Positions 42,501 through 50,818 of a DNA stretch of 64,000 nucleotides are shown here, one piece after another. A program made the position numbers and the translations under genes. The DNA is from Anaerotruncus rubiinfantis (GTDB lineage Bacteria > Bacillota > Clostridia > Oscillospirales > Ruminococcaceae), in NCBI RefSeq assembly GCF_900078395.1, contig NZ_FKLA01000009.1, positions 1,316,614-1,380,613 of the forward strand. Direction: 5' to 3'. The number at the start of each line of letters is the position of its first letter. The first letter of the stretch is position 1. The notes beneath the pieces are model-generated. The model was not told the DNA's origin and searched no databases. It saw only the letters and a list, made by a program, of their open reading frames with translations.

Positions 42501-43886
42501 ATGGCAAAGGTAGAAGCATCCTTGGCCCCCGTCCTGGATGCCGAAAAGACGATGTCCTACCCCAAGTTCACCTTTTCCTGGGCCTCGGACCTGATTGCAA
42601 TCTTCGCGTTTATGACCGGTTCCGGCGCGATTGCGGCCGGGCTGAACATGGTGCAGGCGATGATTGCACTCACAATCGCGATGCTGATTAATGTGGTTTT
42701 GCTCTCCGCGAACGGACTGCCGGGATTTCATTTCGGCATCCCGATGATCGTGCAGATGCGTCCCTGTTTCGGGGACAAAGCCGCAAGCTATGTCTCCGCA
42801 ATCCGTGCGATTCCCGCGATCCTGTGGACAGGATACAATTCCTTTTTGGGCGCGCTGGGCCTCAATATGTTCTCTGTGATCCTGTTTGGATACGACAACA
42901 TCTGGGTCTGGTTTTTCGTGTTCCATTTCGCGCAGGTTGTCCTTTCGATGCTCGGCGTCAAGAGTATCCTCAACTTCACCGCCTATGCGGCTATCGCCCT
43001 GTTCGTGGTGATCCTCATCATGGGCGTGTACGTATTCTATCTGTTCGGCGTCGAGAACATCTCCTCGGTCGCATCCAGCGGCGGGTCATGGGGGCTGCCC
43101 TTTTGGGGGGTGGTCACTGCAAACGTCAGCATGGGGATTACCGTCGTGGTGAATTCCTCCGACTACATCCGCCACGTTGACAACTCCTCGGTGCCGAAGT
43201 ATGTCGCCTCCTATGCCTGCGGACTCATCCCGACCGTCCTGGTCCTGAGCGGTCTTGGCATGGTGGTCTACGCGATGTCCGGTATCTGGAGCCCGGTCGA
43301 CCTGTTCGTAAAATACGTCCCGAACTTCTTCATTGTCATCATTGCGATGGCGTTTATCATCCTGGGCCAGTTCTCCACCAACATGTTTGCGAACATCATG
43401 CCCGCAAATATGATCTGGGAGCACATTTTCAAATTCCCCTGGTGGTTCACCTCGGTGTTTACTGGCTGCCTGTCGCTGTTTGTTCTGCCGTGGTTTTTGA
43501 CCACCTCGAATGGATTCTATTCCTTTATGAATGTCTATGGCGCGCTGCTCGGGCCGCTTTCCGGTATTATGATCACCGACTTCATCTTCCTGCGCAAGCA
43601 GAAATATAACATGCGCGCGCTCTATGAGCCCGGTGGGCAATATTCCTATGGAAAAGGCGTCAACCAGGCGGGCATCTTCGCGCTGGTAGCGGGATTTCTG
43701 CTTTCGATCATCCGGCTCGATTTCAGCACGATCGTAGGTATCGTCAGCAGTGCGGTCATTTATTATGTTCTTTACCGTTTCTGGGTACTGCCGAAGTTCC
43801 CGCAGGCGGAAATGGCTGCCGGCTATGTGATGGAATCGCCCGCGGTTATCCGCGAAGAGGCCGAAGAACCGCAGGCCGCCGAATGA
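42501..43886 (+). CDS. NCS1 family nucleobase/cytosine-type permease
   Basis: ATG 42501 follows AAAGGAG; the longer frame has no site. The 461-residue product has about twelve helices. NCS1 features include FTFSWASDLIAIFAFMTGSG at helix 1, LPGFHFGIPMIVQMRPCFGD, IPAILWTGYNSFLGA, GITVVVNSSDYIRHVDNSS with the proton/sodium-site segment, and SGIMITDFIFLRKQKYNM. Family members import cytosine, purines, allantoin, hydantoins or thiamine. With downstream amide hydrolases, the cargo is probably a cyclic or linear amide-type nitrogen compound. First gene of a six-gene operon; its stop region overlaps or abuts the next gene. Confidence 0.88.
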   Translation: MAKVEASLAPVLDAEKTMSYPKFTFSWASDLIAIFAFMTGSGAIAAGLNMVQAMIALTIAMLINVVLLSANGLPGFHFGIPMIVQMRPCFGDKAASYVSAIRAIPAILWTGYNSFLGALGLNMFSVILFGYDNIWVWFFVFHFAQVVLSMLGVKSILNFTAYAAIALFVVILIMGVYVFYLFGVENISSVASSGGSWGLPFWGVVTANVSMGITVVVNSSDYIRHVDNSSVPKYVASYACGLIPTVLVLSGLGMVVYAMSGIWSPVDLFVKYVPNFFIVIIAMAFIILGQFSTNMFANIMPANMIWEHIFKFPWWFTSVFTGCLSLFVLPWFLTTSNGFYSFMNVYGALLGPLSGIMITDFIFLRKQKYNMRALYEPGGQYSYGKGVNQAGIFALVAGFLLSIIRLDFSTIVGIVSSAVIYYVLYRFWVLPKFPQAEMAAGYVMESPAVIREEAEEPQAAE

Positions 43887-43912
43887 CTGGCGTGAAAGAA
43901 AGGGTGTTTGCA

Positions 43913-44371
43913 GTGAAAAAAAGGATCTTTCAGCTCGCGGTCATCTTCCTGATTTCCTCCCTGCTTTGCTGTAGCGCGGCAGCGCTGGATGTGCAGGTCA
44001 AGGACGCGTATTCCACCGGCGAGCTGGTAGTCATCGCGGTTTCCTCAGAGCAGCAGATAGATCCCCAGGATGTCAGCATTCAAATCACCAAGCCCAACGG
44101 CGCCACGGTTGACGTAAGCCCGCGCCAGGAGCGCTGGAACAGCGCGAACGAATGCTTTGAAACCTATACAATCGATCTGATGGGCGATTATAAAATCGTC
44201 GTGAAGGACGCGGCGAGCGGACAGACGGCGGAAGCCGCCTTCACTTCCCGGATGTTTACAAGCGCCAGCATCATTTTTATGCTGGTGGCGGTGGGTATCT
44301 TCATCCTATGCTTTGTCTTTTCCGCCAAGCAGCGGAAGAAACATTCCGACGCAATGAGGGAAGGGAGCTGA
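43913..44371 (+). CDS. Secreted-then-anchored small protein of unknown function (Ig-like domain plus C-terminal TM)
   Basis: GTG 43913 gives a normal signal peptide (KKRIFQLAVIFLISSLLCCS) and has AAAGGG upstream; an ATG at 43883 overlapping the permease stop is the alternative. The roughly 152-residue product has a beta-rich extracytoplasmic domain (about residues 25-105, with IQITKPNGATVDVSP and YTIDLMGDYKIVVKD, resembling an Ig-like fold). A C-terminal membrane helix (ASIIFMLVAVGIFILCFVF) and a basic tail follow. It is embedded between the permease and hydrolase genes, so it may be a transporter accessory or ligand-capturing subunit. Function not recognised. Confidence 0.7.
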   Translation: MKKRIFQLAVIFLISSLLCCSAAALDVQVKDAYSTGELVVIAVSSEQQIDPQDVSIQITKPNGATVDVSPRQERWNSANECFETYTIDLMGDYKIVVKDAASGQTAEAAFTSRMFTSASIIFMLVAVGIFILCFVFSAKQRKKHSDAMREGS

Positions 44372-44377
44372 GGCGGC

Positions 44378-45130
44378 ATGATCATTGATTTCCACGGGCA
44401 TGCGGACGAATATGAAACGTTCGGATGGATCGATCCGCCAGAACGCGTGGTTGACCTTATGGACCGCGCCGGGATCGATCTGACCTGTATTACCACTTAC
44501 GGCGAAGCGCCAGGATATCCGAAGGCGCTTTCAAACCTGCTGGATTTTGTGGGGCGTTTCCCCGAACGCCTGACCGGTTTTTTGCGGGTCAATCCCAGCG
44601 GCGGGGACGCGGCGCTTTCCGCAATGGAAGAGGCGGCGAAATACCCTGAGATTACAGGGTTCAAGCTGCACCCGATCTCCAATCTGTTAAAACCATACAA
44701 TCCCTTCTGCGTGGCAGTGATGAAAAAGGCAGCCGAACTTGGCCTGCCGGTATTTATCCACTGCGGCGACAAGGTGGCGGCCCAGCCCTGGCAGATCGGG
44801 CTGGGCGCCGGGCTCTGTCCGGAGACGCAGATCATCTGCCACATGGGCGGGTTCTTCCACGGAGAGGAGTCGATCCGTATGGCGAAAGCCTGCCCGAATG
44901 TCTGCCTCGACACCTCCTCGACCCCGTATCCCGCGATTGTACGCAGGGCGGTAGAGGAGCTTGGCGCCGACCGGGTGCTCTTCGCGACCGACAACCCGGC
45001 GGGCGATCCGGTTTCCGACCTGCGAAAGGTGCTGGATTTGCACTTCGACCCGGAGACCGAAGCCAAGATCCTCTATAAAAATGCCGTCCGGCTTCTCGGG
45101 CTGAAGACGATAAGGGGGCATGCCGTATGA
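44378..45130 (+). CDS. Metal-dependent amidohydrolase (amidohydrolase_2 TIM barrel)
   Basis: The 250-residue protein opens with the metal-binding IIDFHGHADEYETFGW (HxH at residues 5-7). It has TGFKLHP with a Lys and His, VFIHCGDK with His, QIICHMGGFFH, and the catalytic Asp in LFATDNPAGDP. This pattern fits the PF04909 amidohydrolase family, which includes decarboxylases and lactone or amide hydrolases. The stop overlaps the ATG of the next, related gene by four bases. It probably acts on the ring or amide of the imported compound. Confidence 0.8.
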   Translation: MIIDFHGHADEYETFGWIDPPERVVDLMDRAGIDLTCITTYGEAPGYPKALSNLLDFVGRFPERLTGFLRVNPSGGDAALSAMEEAAKYPEITGFKLHPISNLLKPYNPFCVAVMKKAAELGLPVFIHCGDKVAAQPWQIGLGAGLCPETQIICHMGGFFHGEESIRMAKACPNVCLDTSSTPYPAIVRRAVEELGADRVLFATDNPAGDPVSDLRKVLDLHFDPETEAKILYKNAVRLLGLKTIRGHAV

Positions 45131-45861
45131 AATTTGACGCATGTGCATTTGTGGGCGATTCGCTCTATGGCAATTCGGTTTCGCCGGAGGAGCTGCTCGC
45201 GCAGATGAAACAAAACGGCGTGGAACGGGCGGTCGTGCGCCCGTTCAAACCCTGTGACTACAACTACGACAGGGCGAACCGGTACATTTCCGAAGTGCAG
45301 AAAGCCCATCCGGAGCTCATCGGCTTCGGCCGGGTAAATCCGCTTGAAAAGTCTGCACCACAGCAGGTGGACGCGCTTGTCTCCTATGGGCTCAGGGGCC
45401 TGCACCTGCATCCGTGGGAGGACAACTTTATCATCAGCGATCCGAAGGTATACCCTGCGGTGGAGGCCTGTGGACGGCATGGCCTGCCGGTTTACGTTTC
45501 TACCGGGTATCCCTGCGTATCTGAGCCGTTGCAGCTGTGGGAGCTTGCGATGAAATTTCCGCAGGTCACCTTTATCGCCACCCATGGCGGGCAGCTTGAC
45601 ATCAGCGGGCTGAGCTTCGACGATGCGGTCTATGCCGCCAAGTCCGCGAAAAACCTCAAATTTGACCTGTCCGGCGTCTATCGCCGGGACTTCATTGAGC
45701 TGCTGATCGCGTCAGCCGGCGAAGAAAACGTAGTGTTCGGTTCCTGCGCGCCCTATATGGATATCTCGCTTGAAATTGCGCGTGTCGAAGCGGCACAGAT
45801 CCCGCAGATGCAGAAGGATAAGATCTTTTCAGAAAATATCCGCGCGCTTCTGGCGGTGTGA
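45127..45861 (+). CDS. Amidohydrolase-like TIM-barrel protein lacking metal ligands
   Basis: The 244-residue protein is a paralogue of the preceding enzyme in overall pattern: NGVERAVVRPFKPCDYNYDR, GFGRVNPLEKSAPQ, GLRGLHLHPWEDNF, GLPVYVSTGYP, VTFIATHGG. The metal-binding HxH at the start is replaced by FDACAF, the second-strand His is missing (YVSTG), and the catalytic Asp position reads VFGSCAP instead of ATDNP. It may therefore be a non-catalytic partner of the preceding subunit or use a changed mechanism. It is coupled to both neighbours by overlapping or near-overlapping codons. Confidence 0.75.
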   Translation: MKFDACAFVGDSLYGNSVSPEELLAQMKQNGVERAVVRPFKPCDYNYDRANRYISEVQKAHPELIGFGRVNPLEKSAPQQVDALVSYGLRGLHLHPWEDNFIISDPKVYPAVEACGRHGLPVYVSTGYPCVSEPLQLWELAMKFPQVTFIATHGGQLDISGLSFDDAVYAAKSAKNLKFDLSGVYRRDFIELLIASAGEENVVFGSCAPYMDISLEIARVEAAQIPQMQKDKIFSENIRALLAV

Positions 45862-45875
45862 GCTGGAGGAAAACA

Positions 45876-47066
45876 ATGGAATCAATGCTTTGCCAGGCAA
45901 AATGCCTGGCGGATCAAATCACCGGCTGGCGCAGGGACCTGCACCGGATACCGGAATTGGATCTCGATCTGCCGCAGACAGCGGCATATGTATGTGCGCG
46001 GCTGGAAGAGCTGGGCATCCCGTACCGGATATCCGAGGCGCATTCCGGCATCGTCGCGCTGATCGAAGGAAGATCGGGGCCGGGCCGAACCGTGGCCCTG
46101 CGCGCCGATATGGACGCGCTGCCCATCGCGGAGAAGGCGGAAATTCCGTTTGCTTCACAAAACGAGCGGATGCACGCCTGCGCGCATGATGCGCATGCGG
46201 CGATGCTGTTGGGCGCCGCAGAACTGCTCATGCGCAACCGGGCATGTTTTTCTGGTAGTGTGAAGCTGATTTTTCAGCCCGGTGAAGAATGTTCCGGCGG
46301 CGCGCAGCGCATGATAGACGAAGGGGCGCTTGAGAACCCGCGTGTGGACGCGGTGTTCGGCCAGCATGCGGGCGTGATGGCGACCGAGCTGTCTGGCGGT
46401 CATTTTGGATTCTATCCGGGCGCGTTCATGGCTTCGCGCGACAGCTTCACAATTACGGTGCGCGGCCGTGGCTGCCACGGTTCCGCGCCCGCGCAGGGGG
46501 TTGACCCGGTCGCGGTGAGCGCTTATCTTATCACGGCGCTGCAAACGCTCGTCAGCCGTGAAATCAATGGTACCGATCAGGCGGTGCTGACCATCGGATC
46601 GATCCACGGCGGCGAGGTCTACAACATCATCCCGGACGAGGTTGTGCTCGAGGGAGCGGTTCGCTGCCTGAACGAAGGGATCCGCATTCAACTTGAGAAG
46701 CGGATCCGGGAGATGTGCGAAGGTATCGCCAGAACGATGCGTGCTTCCTGTGAGATCGTGTACGAACGCGGCTATCCGGTCACGATGAACGATCCGGAGC
46801 TGACCGCTTTCGCGGAGCAGTCCGCACGGCGGCTGCTTGGGGAGGAGCGCGTGGACCGGCTGGAAAAACCGCTTATGGGCAGTGAGGATATGTCGGTCTT
46901 TCTGCAGCACTGCCCGGGCTGCTACTGGGTGTTTTCCACACCGCCCCGGGAAGGCGAAACTTATGCCAACCACAACCCGCGCTTCGCGATCGACGACAGC
47001 GAGCTGTATCTCGGTTCCGCGCTGATGGCTCAGACCGCGCTTGACTGGCTTGCCCGGTGGGAATAA
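45876..47066 (+). CDS. M20 family amidohydrolase (hippurate/N-acyl-amino-acid hydrolase type)
   Basis: ATG 45876 has GGAGG six bases upstream; a GTG at 45858 overlapping the previous stop is less likely. The 396-residue product shows M20D hallmarks: LHRIPELDLDLPQTAAYV, ALRADMDALPIAEK, HACAHDAHAAMLLGAA with metal ligands, LIFQPGEECSGGAQRMIDEG, and a dimerisation domain beginning SFTITVRGRGCHGSAPAQG. Such enzymes hydrolyse N-acyl amino acids or similar amides in the cytosol. In this operon it likely performs a late deacylation or amide step after the two amidohydrolases. Confidence 0.88.
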   Translation: MESMLCQAKCLADQITGWRRDLHRIPELDLDLPQTAAYVCARLEELGIPYRISEAHSGIVALIEGRSGPGRTVALRADMDALPIAEKAEIPFASQNERMHACAHDAHAAMLLGAAELLMRNRACFSGSVKLIFQPGEECSGGAQRMIDEGALENPRVDAVFGQHAGVMATELSGGHFGFYPGAFMASRDSFTITVRGRGCHGSAPAQGVDPVAVSAYLITALQTLVSREINGTDQAVLTIGSIHGGEVYNIIPDEVVLEGAVRCLNEGIRIQLEKRIREMCEGIARTMRASCEIVYERGYPVTMNDPELTAFAEQSARRLLGEERVDRLEKPLMGSEDMSVFLQHCPGCYWVFSTPPREGETYANHNPRFAIDDSELYLGSALMAQTALDWLARWE

Positions 47067-47149
47067 AATAAAACTGTTTTGAGGGCCGGACCGGCTGGTC
47101 CGGCCCCTGCTCTGTACATCCGAACAAAACCTTTGAGGAGATGAAGCCT

Positions 47150-48163
47150 TTGTCCGGCGAGAAAAAACGGATTTTGCTTTTGGCAACCGGCGGCACGATT
47201 GCATCCGGCGCGTCCGAGCGGGGATTGCGTCCGGAAGAAACCGGCGCGCAGCTACTGGAACATCTGGGCCCGCTGCCCTATGAGGTGACGGTGCGCGATA
47301 TCCTGACGCTGGATTCCTCGAATATCCAGCCAGAGGAATGGCAGCTGATCGCCCGCAGCGTCTACACGATGCGGGAGGGATACGATGGAGTGGTGATCAC
47401 CCACGGCACCGACACGATGGCTTATACCGCCTCGGTGCTCACTTTTATGCTGCCGGGGATCGATCTGCCGGTCGTCTTTACCGGCAGCCAGCTTCCGATC
47501 GGGCATCCGCTGAGCGACGCGCCGGAAAACCTGCGCACAGCTTTTGCGATGGCGGCTTCGGGTGAACCGGGGATTTTTGTCGCGTTTTTTCGCAAGGTGC
47601 TGCTCGGCTGCCGGGCGGTTAAGGTTCGCACCTCCGATTTTGACGCGTTTGAGAGTGTCAATCTGCCGCCGGTCGCACAGGTCAGCGCGGACGGTCTGCT
47701 CGTCCGCAGAGAGCTTCTTCCATCCCGCCGTTCGGTTGGATGTGTCCTGCGCGACCGGCTGGACAACCGCGTTGCGCTTGTAAAACTGATCCCCGGCGTG
47801 GACCCGGCGCTTTTCGCGGCGCTGGCGAAGCTCGGATGCCGTGGCGTGGTTATCGAGGCGTTCGGTTCCGGCGGGCTGCATTTTATCCGGCGCGACCTGG
47901 TTTCAGCGCTTGAAGGGCTGGTACAGGGAGGCGTGGCGGTTGTGGTGTGCAGCCAGTGCCTTTATGAACGCAGCGACATGAGTACCTACGAGGTCGGCCG
48001 CCGCGCGCTGGAAAAAGGGGTCATCCCAGGCGGCGATATGACGACCGAGGCGGCGGTCACCAAGCTGATGTGGGCGCTTGGGCAGGGGAAAAGCCCGATG
48101 GAGATTTCGGATCTGTTTGCGCGCAGCCTGGAAGGGGAACTGACCGTCGCGCCTGCGACGTGA
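47150..48163 (+). CDS. L-asparaginase family amidohydrolase
   Basis: TTG 47150 is favoured because GAGGAG lies nine bases upstream; ATG 47141 is directly attached to it. The 337-residue protein carries both asparaginase signatures: LLLATGGTIASG with the nucleophile Thr, and GVVITHGTDTMAYTASVL with the second Thr-Asp pair. VVFTGSQLPIGHPLSDAPEN and a C-terminal GGDMTTEAAVTKLMWALGQG also fit type I cytosolic enzymes. It hydrolyses asparagine or a related amide to aspartate and ammonia. As the last gene of this operon it may release ammonia from the final intermediate. A terminator follows at 48176. Confidence 0.85.
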   Translation: MSGEKKRILLLATGGTIASGASERGLRPEETGAQLLEHLGPLPYEVTVRDILTLDSSNIQPEEWQLIARSVYTMREGYDGVVITHGTDTMAYTASVLTFMLPGIDLPVVFTGSQLPIGHPLSDAPENLRTAFAMAASGEPGIFVAFFRKVLLGCRAVKVRTSDFDAFESVNLPPVAQVSADGLLVRRELLPSRRSVGCVLRDRLDNRVALVKLIPGVDPALFAALAKLGCRGVVIEAFGSGGLHFIRRDLVSALEGLVQGGVAVVVCSQCLYERSDMSTYEVGRRALEKGVIPGGDMTTEAAVTKLMWALGQGKSPMEISDLFARSLEGELTVAPAT

Positions 48164-48175
48164 AGGCGGAGCCGG

Positions 48176-48220
48176 ACAAAGAAAAGGGCCTGCGGAATTT
48201 CCGCAGGCCCTTTTCTTTGT
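48176..48220. terminator. Bidirectional terminator
   Basis: ACAAAGAAAAGGGCCTGCGG pairs perfectly with CCGCAGGCCCTTTTCTTTGT around a short loop; it ends the amidase operon. A 76-base gap separates it from the convergent deoC stop. Confidence 0.88.
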
Positions 48221-48296
48221 GGGTTTGGCTGAAGAATGAAGAGAGATCGCAATATTGATACGGCGCGGACTTTTTTCCGCGCCGCGGGGGAACGGT

Positions 48297-48962
48297 TTAT
48301 TCGGGCGCGCCCTCGCAGATGGCGATGCTTGCGCTCACGCCGAGACGGTCCGCACCGGCCTCGAGTACCGGAACAACATCCTCGTAGGTGCGCATACCGC
48401 CGGAGGCTTTGACCTTCATCGTATCGCCCACCGTGTCCTTCATCAGCTTCACGTCGTGCGCGTTCGCGCCGCCAGTGCCGAAGCCGGTTGAGGTTTTCAC
48501 AAAGTCCGCGCCCGCTTTCTGGGCCAGCTTGCATACGGCAACCTTTTCCTCGTCGGTGAGGTAGCAGGTTTCGATGATCACTTTGGTCAGCGTGCCGTTT
48601 GCCGCATCCACCACCGCCTTGATGTCGTTATACACGTCGTCGGTGCGGCCGGATTTGAGCGCGCCCACGTTGATAACCATGTCGACCTCGGTCGCGCCCT
48701 TGGCGATGGCGTCCTTTGTTTCAAACGCTTTGGTTTCCGGGGTATTTGCTCCCAGAGGGAACCCGATCACCGTACAGATGTTCACACCGGTGCCTTTGAG
48801 CAGCTCGGCGGCTTTCGCCACATAACAGGGATTGACGCAGACCGAGGCAAAGTGGTATTCCTTCGCCTCGTTGCAAAGTTTTTCAATCTGGCCGTCCTCT
48901 GCAAAAGCTTTGAGCAGGGTGTGGTCGCACATTTTGGCGATGTCGGCTTTTTTAAAGTTCAT
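48297..48962 (-). CDS. deoC: Deoxyribose-phosphate aldolase
   Basis: Splits 2-deoxyribose 5-phosphate into glyceraldehyde 3-phosphate and acetaldehyde in deoxynucleoside breakdown. The start at 48962 follows AGGAGGACA. The 221-residue protein has [66 protein letters not shown] and the Schiff-base lysine region [16 protein letters not shown]. It is divergent from a DeoR/SorC-type regulator, the usual pairing in Bacillus-type deo control. No nucleoside phosphorylase or permease gene is next to it. Confidence 0.95.
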   Translation of the reverse strand: MNFKKADIAKMCDHTLLKAFAEDGQIEKLCNEAKEYHFASVCVNPCYVAKAAELLKGTGVNICTVIGFPLGANTPETKAFETKDAIAKGATEVDMVINVGALKSGRTDDVYNDIKAVVDAANGTLTKVIIETCYLTDEEKVAVCKLAQKAGADFVKTSTGFGTGGANAHDVKLMKDTVGDTMKVKASGGMRTYEDVVPVLEAGADRLGVSASIAICEGAPE

Positions 48963-49026
48963 AGCGGATGTCCTCCTAAAAATGATCAATTAATCGATTT
49001 AGAGAATAATTTCAAAATCTATTTCT

Positions 49027-49055
49027 ATCGTAATGTAAATTCAGAAAAAAGTCAA
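49027..49055 (-). promoter_or_regulatory. Probable deoC promoter
   Basis: On the minus strand TTGACT (49050-49055) and TACGAT (49027-49032) are separated by 17 bases, about 65 bases upstream of the deoC start. The adjoining AT-rich region has TTGATCAAATT and TTTGATCTG repeats that the divergent regulator may bind. Confidence 0.6.
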
Positions 49056-49141
49056 GCGATTTTCGTAAAAAACAAAATTATATAGAAAATTTGTGCAAAA
49101 TTGATCAAATTGTCTTTGCGCGTATTTGATCTGTAAAAAGC

Positions 49142-49170
49142 TTGCATGAGCGGACAAGCTGTATTATAAT
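49142..49170 (+). promoter_or_regulatory. Probable promoter of the DeoR/SorC-type regulator gene
   Basis: TTGCAT (49142-49147) and TATAAT (49165-49170) are spaced by 17 bases, about 70 bases before the gene start. Confidence 0.65.
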
Positions 49171-49238
49171 ACTTTTTAAAGATAAAAATATTTCAAATAT
49201 GAAATTTTGCTCAGATGAGGAGCGGAATGAGGGATCGT

Positions 49239-50183
49239 ATGAACGATATCGACTTGATCAAACGGGCGGCGGGGCTCTATTATAACCACGATTGTACCCA
49301 GTCGGACATTGCGGAACGTTTTGGCATCTCGCGCGCGAAGGTTTCGCGTGTACTCGCGCAGGCGCGGGAAAAGGGGATCGTCAAGATTTTTATCGATGAC
49401 GAAGCTGGTGGGAGCAGCCTGCTGGAAGACCGTCTGATGTCCCGTTTTCCGCTGAAGGCGGCCAAGGTGATTTCGGTGCCAGAGCAGGACGCGGCGCTTG
49501 CCGTCCAGATCACCGCGCAGGAAGCGGCGGCATTCTTTTCCGGATTTCTCGCGCCGGGTGACCGGATTGGCGTTTCCTGGGGATATACCCTTTATACCAT
49601 GGCCAAATATTTTCCCGAGCTGGCGCTTGGCAATGCTTCGGTGGTGCAGGTGACCGGAAGCGTGGACAATACAAGTACCCGAAGCCACGCGGGAGAAATC
49701 GTAAGCCTGCTTTCTCAAAAGCTGCATACAGCCGACGCCTACACCCTCCCATGTCCAGCCATGCTTGATAATTCGATTATTCTCGACATGCTGCTGCACG
49801 ACGCAAAGGTAAAAAAGATGCTCGATTTGGCCTGCTCCTGCAACAAGCTGATCGTTTCGCTCGCGCAGGCGAATGAAACCTGCTGTCTTTACAGGGCGGA
49901 TTATATCGGTGATCGGGAGATTGCACAGCTGCGGGAGAAAAATGCGGTGGGAAGCATCTGCTGCCGGTTTGTCAATGAGGAAGGGGAACTCTGTGACCAG
50001 GCGCTTGACGACCGGACGTTTGGTATCCGGCTCTCCGATCTGCGCGGCAAGGAACAGGTGATGACCTGTGTGGCGGATCCGGGCAAGGTCCCTGTGCTGC
50101 ATGCCTGCCTGCGGGCGCGTTATGTCGATGTGCTTGCGATCGATTCTCTTTCAGCGGCAAAACTGCTGGAGATGGACGACTGA
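49239..50183 (+). CDS. deoR: SorC/DeoR-type sugar-binding transcriptional regulator
   Basis: ATG 49239 fits the usual family start (NDIDLIKRAAGLYYNHDCTQ) and has GAGGG upstream; earlier in-frame ATGs at 49215 and 49227 are possible. The 314-residue product has an N-terminal HTH (SDIAERFGISRAKVSRVLAQ, about residues 20-39) and a C-terminal sugar-phosphate-binding domain. The latter includes GDRIGVSWGYTLYTMAKYFP and a typical ending VADPGKVPVLHACLRARYVD. Divergent placement from deoC points to control by deoxyribose 5-phosphate, as in Bacillus DeoR. The symbol rests on that context. Confidence 0.8.
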   Translation: MNDIDLIKRAAGLYYNHDCTQSDIAERFGISRAKVSRVLAQAREKGIVKIFIDDEAGGSSLLEDRLMSRFPLKAAKVISVPEQDAALAVQITAQEAAAFFSGFLAPGDRIGVSWGYTLYTMAKYFPELALGNASVVQVTGSVDNTSTRSHAGEIVSLLSQKLHTADAYTLPCPAMLDNSIILDMLLHDAKVKKMLDLACSCNKLIVSLAQANETCCLYRADYIGDREIAQLREKNAVGSICCRFVNEEGELCDQALDDRTFGIRLSDLRGKEQVMTCVADPGKVPVLHACLRARYVDVLAIDSLSAAKLLEMDD

Positions 50184-50199
50184 AAGATAGAAAAAATAA

Positions 50200-50240
50200 A
50201 ACCGGCCCATGCGGCATAAGTCTCGCCGCATGGGCCGGTT
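50200..50240 (+). terminator. Hairpin terminator after the regulator gene
   Basis: AACCGGCCCATGCGGC pairs with GCCGCATGGGCCGGTT around a 9-base loop and is followed by AATTT. Confidence 0.7.
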
Positions 50241-50342
50241 AATTTAAAACGCGCCGTCCAAAGGCCGATGTATAAAAAATAGACTTCCGTGTCTGTAAAT
50301 GCAAATTCGGGTGCCTCCTTTGGGATTTTCAGTTCTAATCCA

Positions 50343-50377
50343 TCCATTATTGACATATGTCAATAATGGAGTATAAT
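50343..50377 (+). promoter_or_regulatory. Promoter embedded in a perfect 28-bp palindrome
   Basis: Bases 50343-50370 form a perfect palindrome centred on TTGACATATGTCAA. The TTGACA at 50350-50355 can serve as -35 with TATAAT at 50372-50377 (16-base spacing). A repressor bound there would block RNA polymerase. The core TTGAC-N4-GTCAA has the form of a Crp/Fnr-family dyad, and such a regulator is encoded at 51219. Confidence 0.75.
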
Positions 50378-50410
50378 AGAATACAACAAGCTCAGACAAG
50401 GAGGGAACGC

Positions 50411-50818
50411 ATGCCGAGGCCAAAAAAATGCCGCCGGATCTGCGCATTGCCGCAGTGCGGACGGTTTGGGCCGCTGGATACGGCCGCCGAGCCGGAAAGC
50501 CGGATCAAAATGACGCTGGACGAATACGAAACCATCCGGCTCATCGATCTGCTCGGCTGCACACAGGAGGAATGCGCCGCTCGGATGGCCGTTGCGCGCA
50601 CCACTGTGCAGGCAGTTTATAACGCCGCCCGGCAAAAGCTTGCCGACGCCCTTGTCAACGGCAAAATCCTGACGATCACCGGCGGGGATTATATCCTCTG
50701 CCCGCGCGCCCGAGAATGCTGCGGCAGAAACTGCGGCGGACGGCGGTGCGCCAGCCGATGCGAAGGAAATCAAACATGTGATGGAGGTTGTCCCAATGAA
50801 AATTGCAGTCACTTATGA
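50411..50818 (+). CDS. DUF134 family DNA-binding-like protein with Cys-rich tail
   Basis: ATG 50411 follows AAGGAGGGAACGC. The 135-residue product begins MPRPKKCRRICALPQCGRFG, then MTLDEYETIRLIDLLGCTQE and CAARMAVARTTVQAVYNAAR, a sigma-70-region-4-like HTH typical of DUF134. A long Cys-rich C-terminus follows (about residues 100-135: CCGRNCGG, CASRCEG, CDGGCPNENC), likely binding metal or an Fe-S cluster. It overlaps the NifX-like gene by 23 bases; these two families are commonly adjacent. Together they may sense metal, cluster or redox state. Confidence 0.82.
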   Translation: MPRPKKCRRICALPQCGRFGPLDTAAEPESRIKMTLDEYETIRLIDLLGCTQEECAARMAVARTTVQAVYNAARQKLADALVNGKILTITGGDYILCPRARECCGRNCGGRRCASRCEGNQTCDGGCPNENCSHL

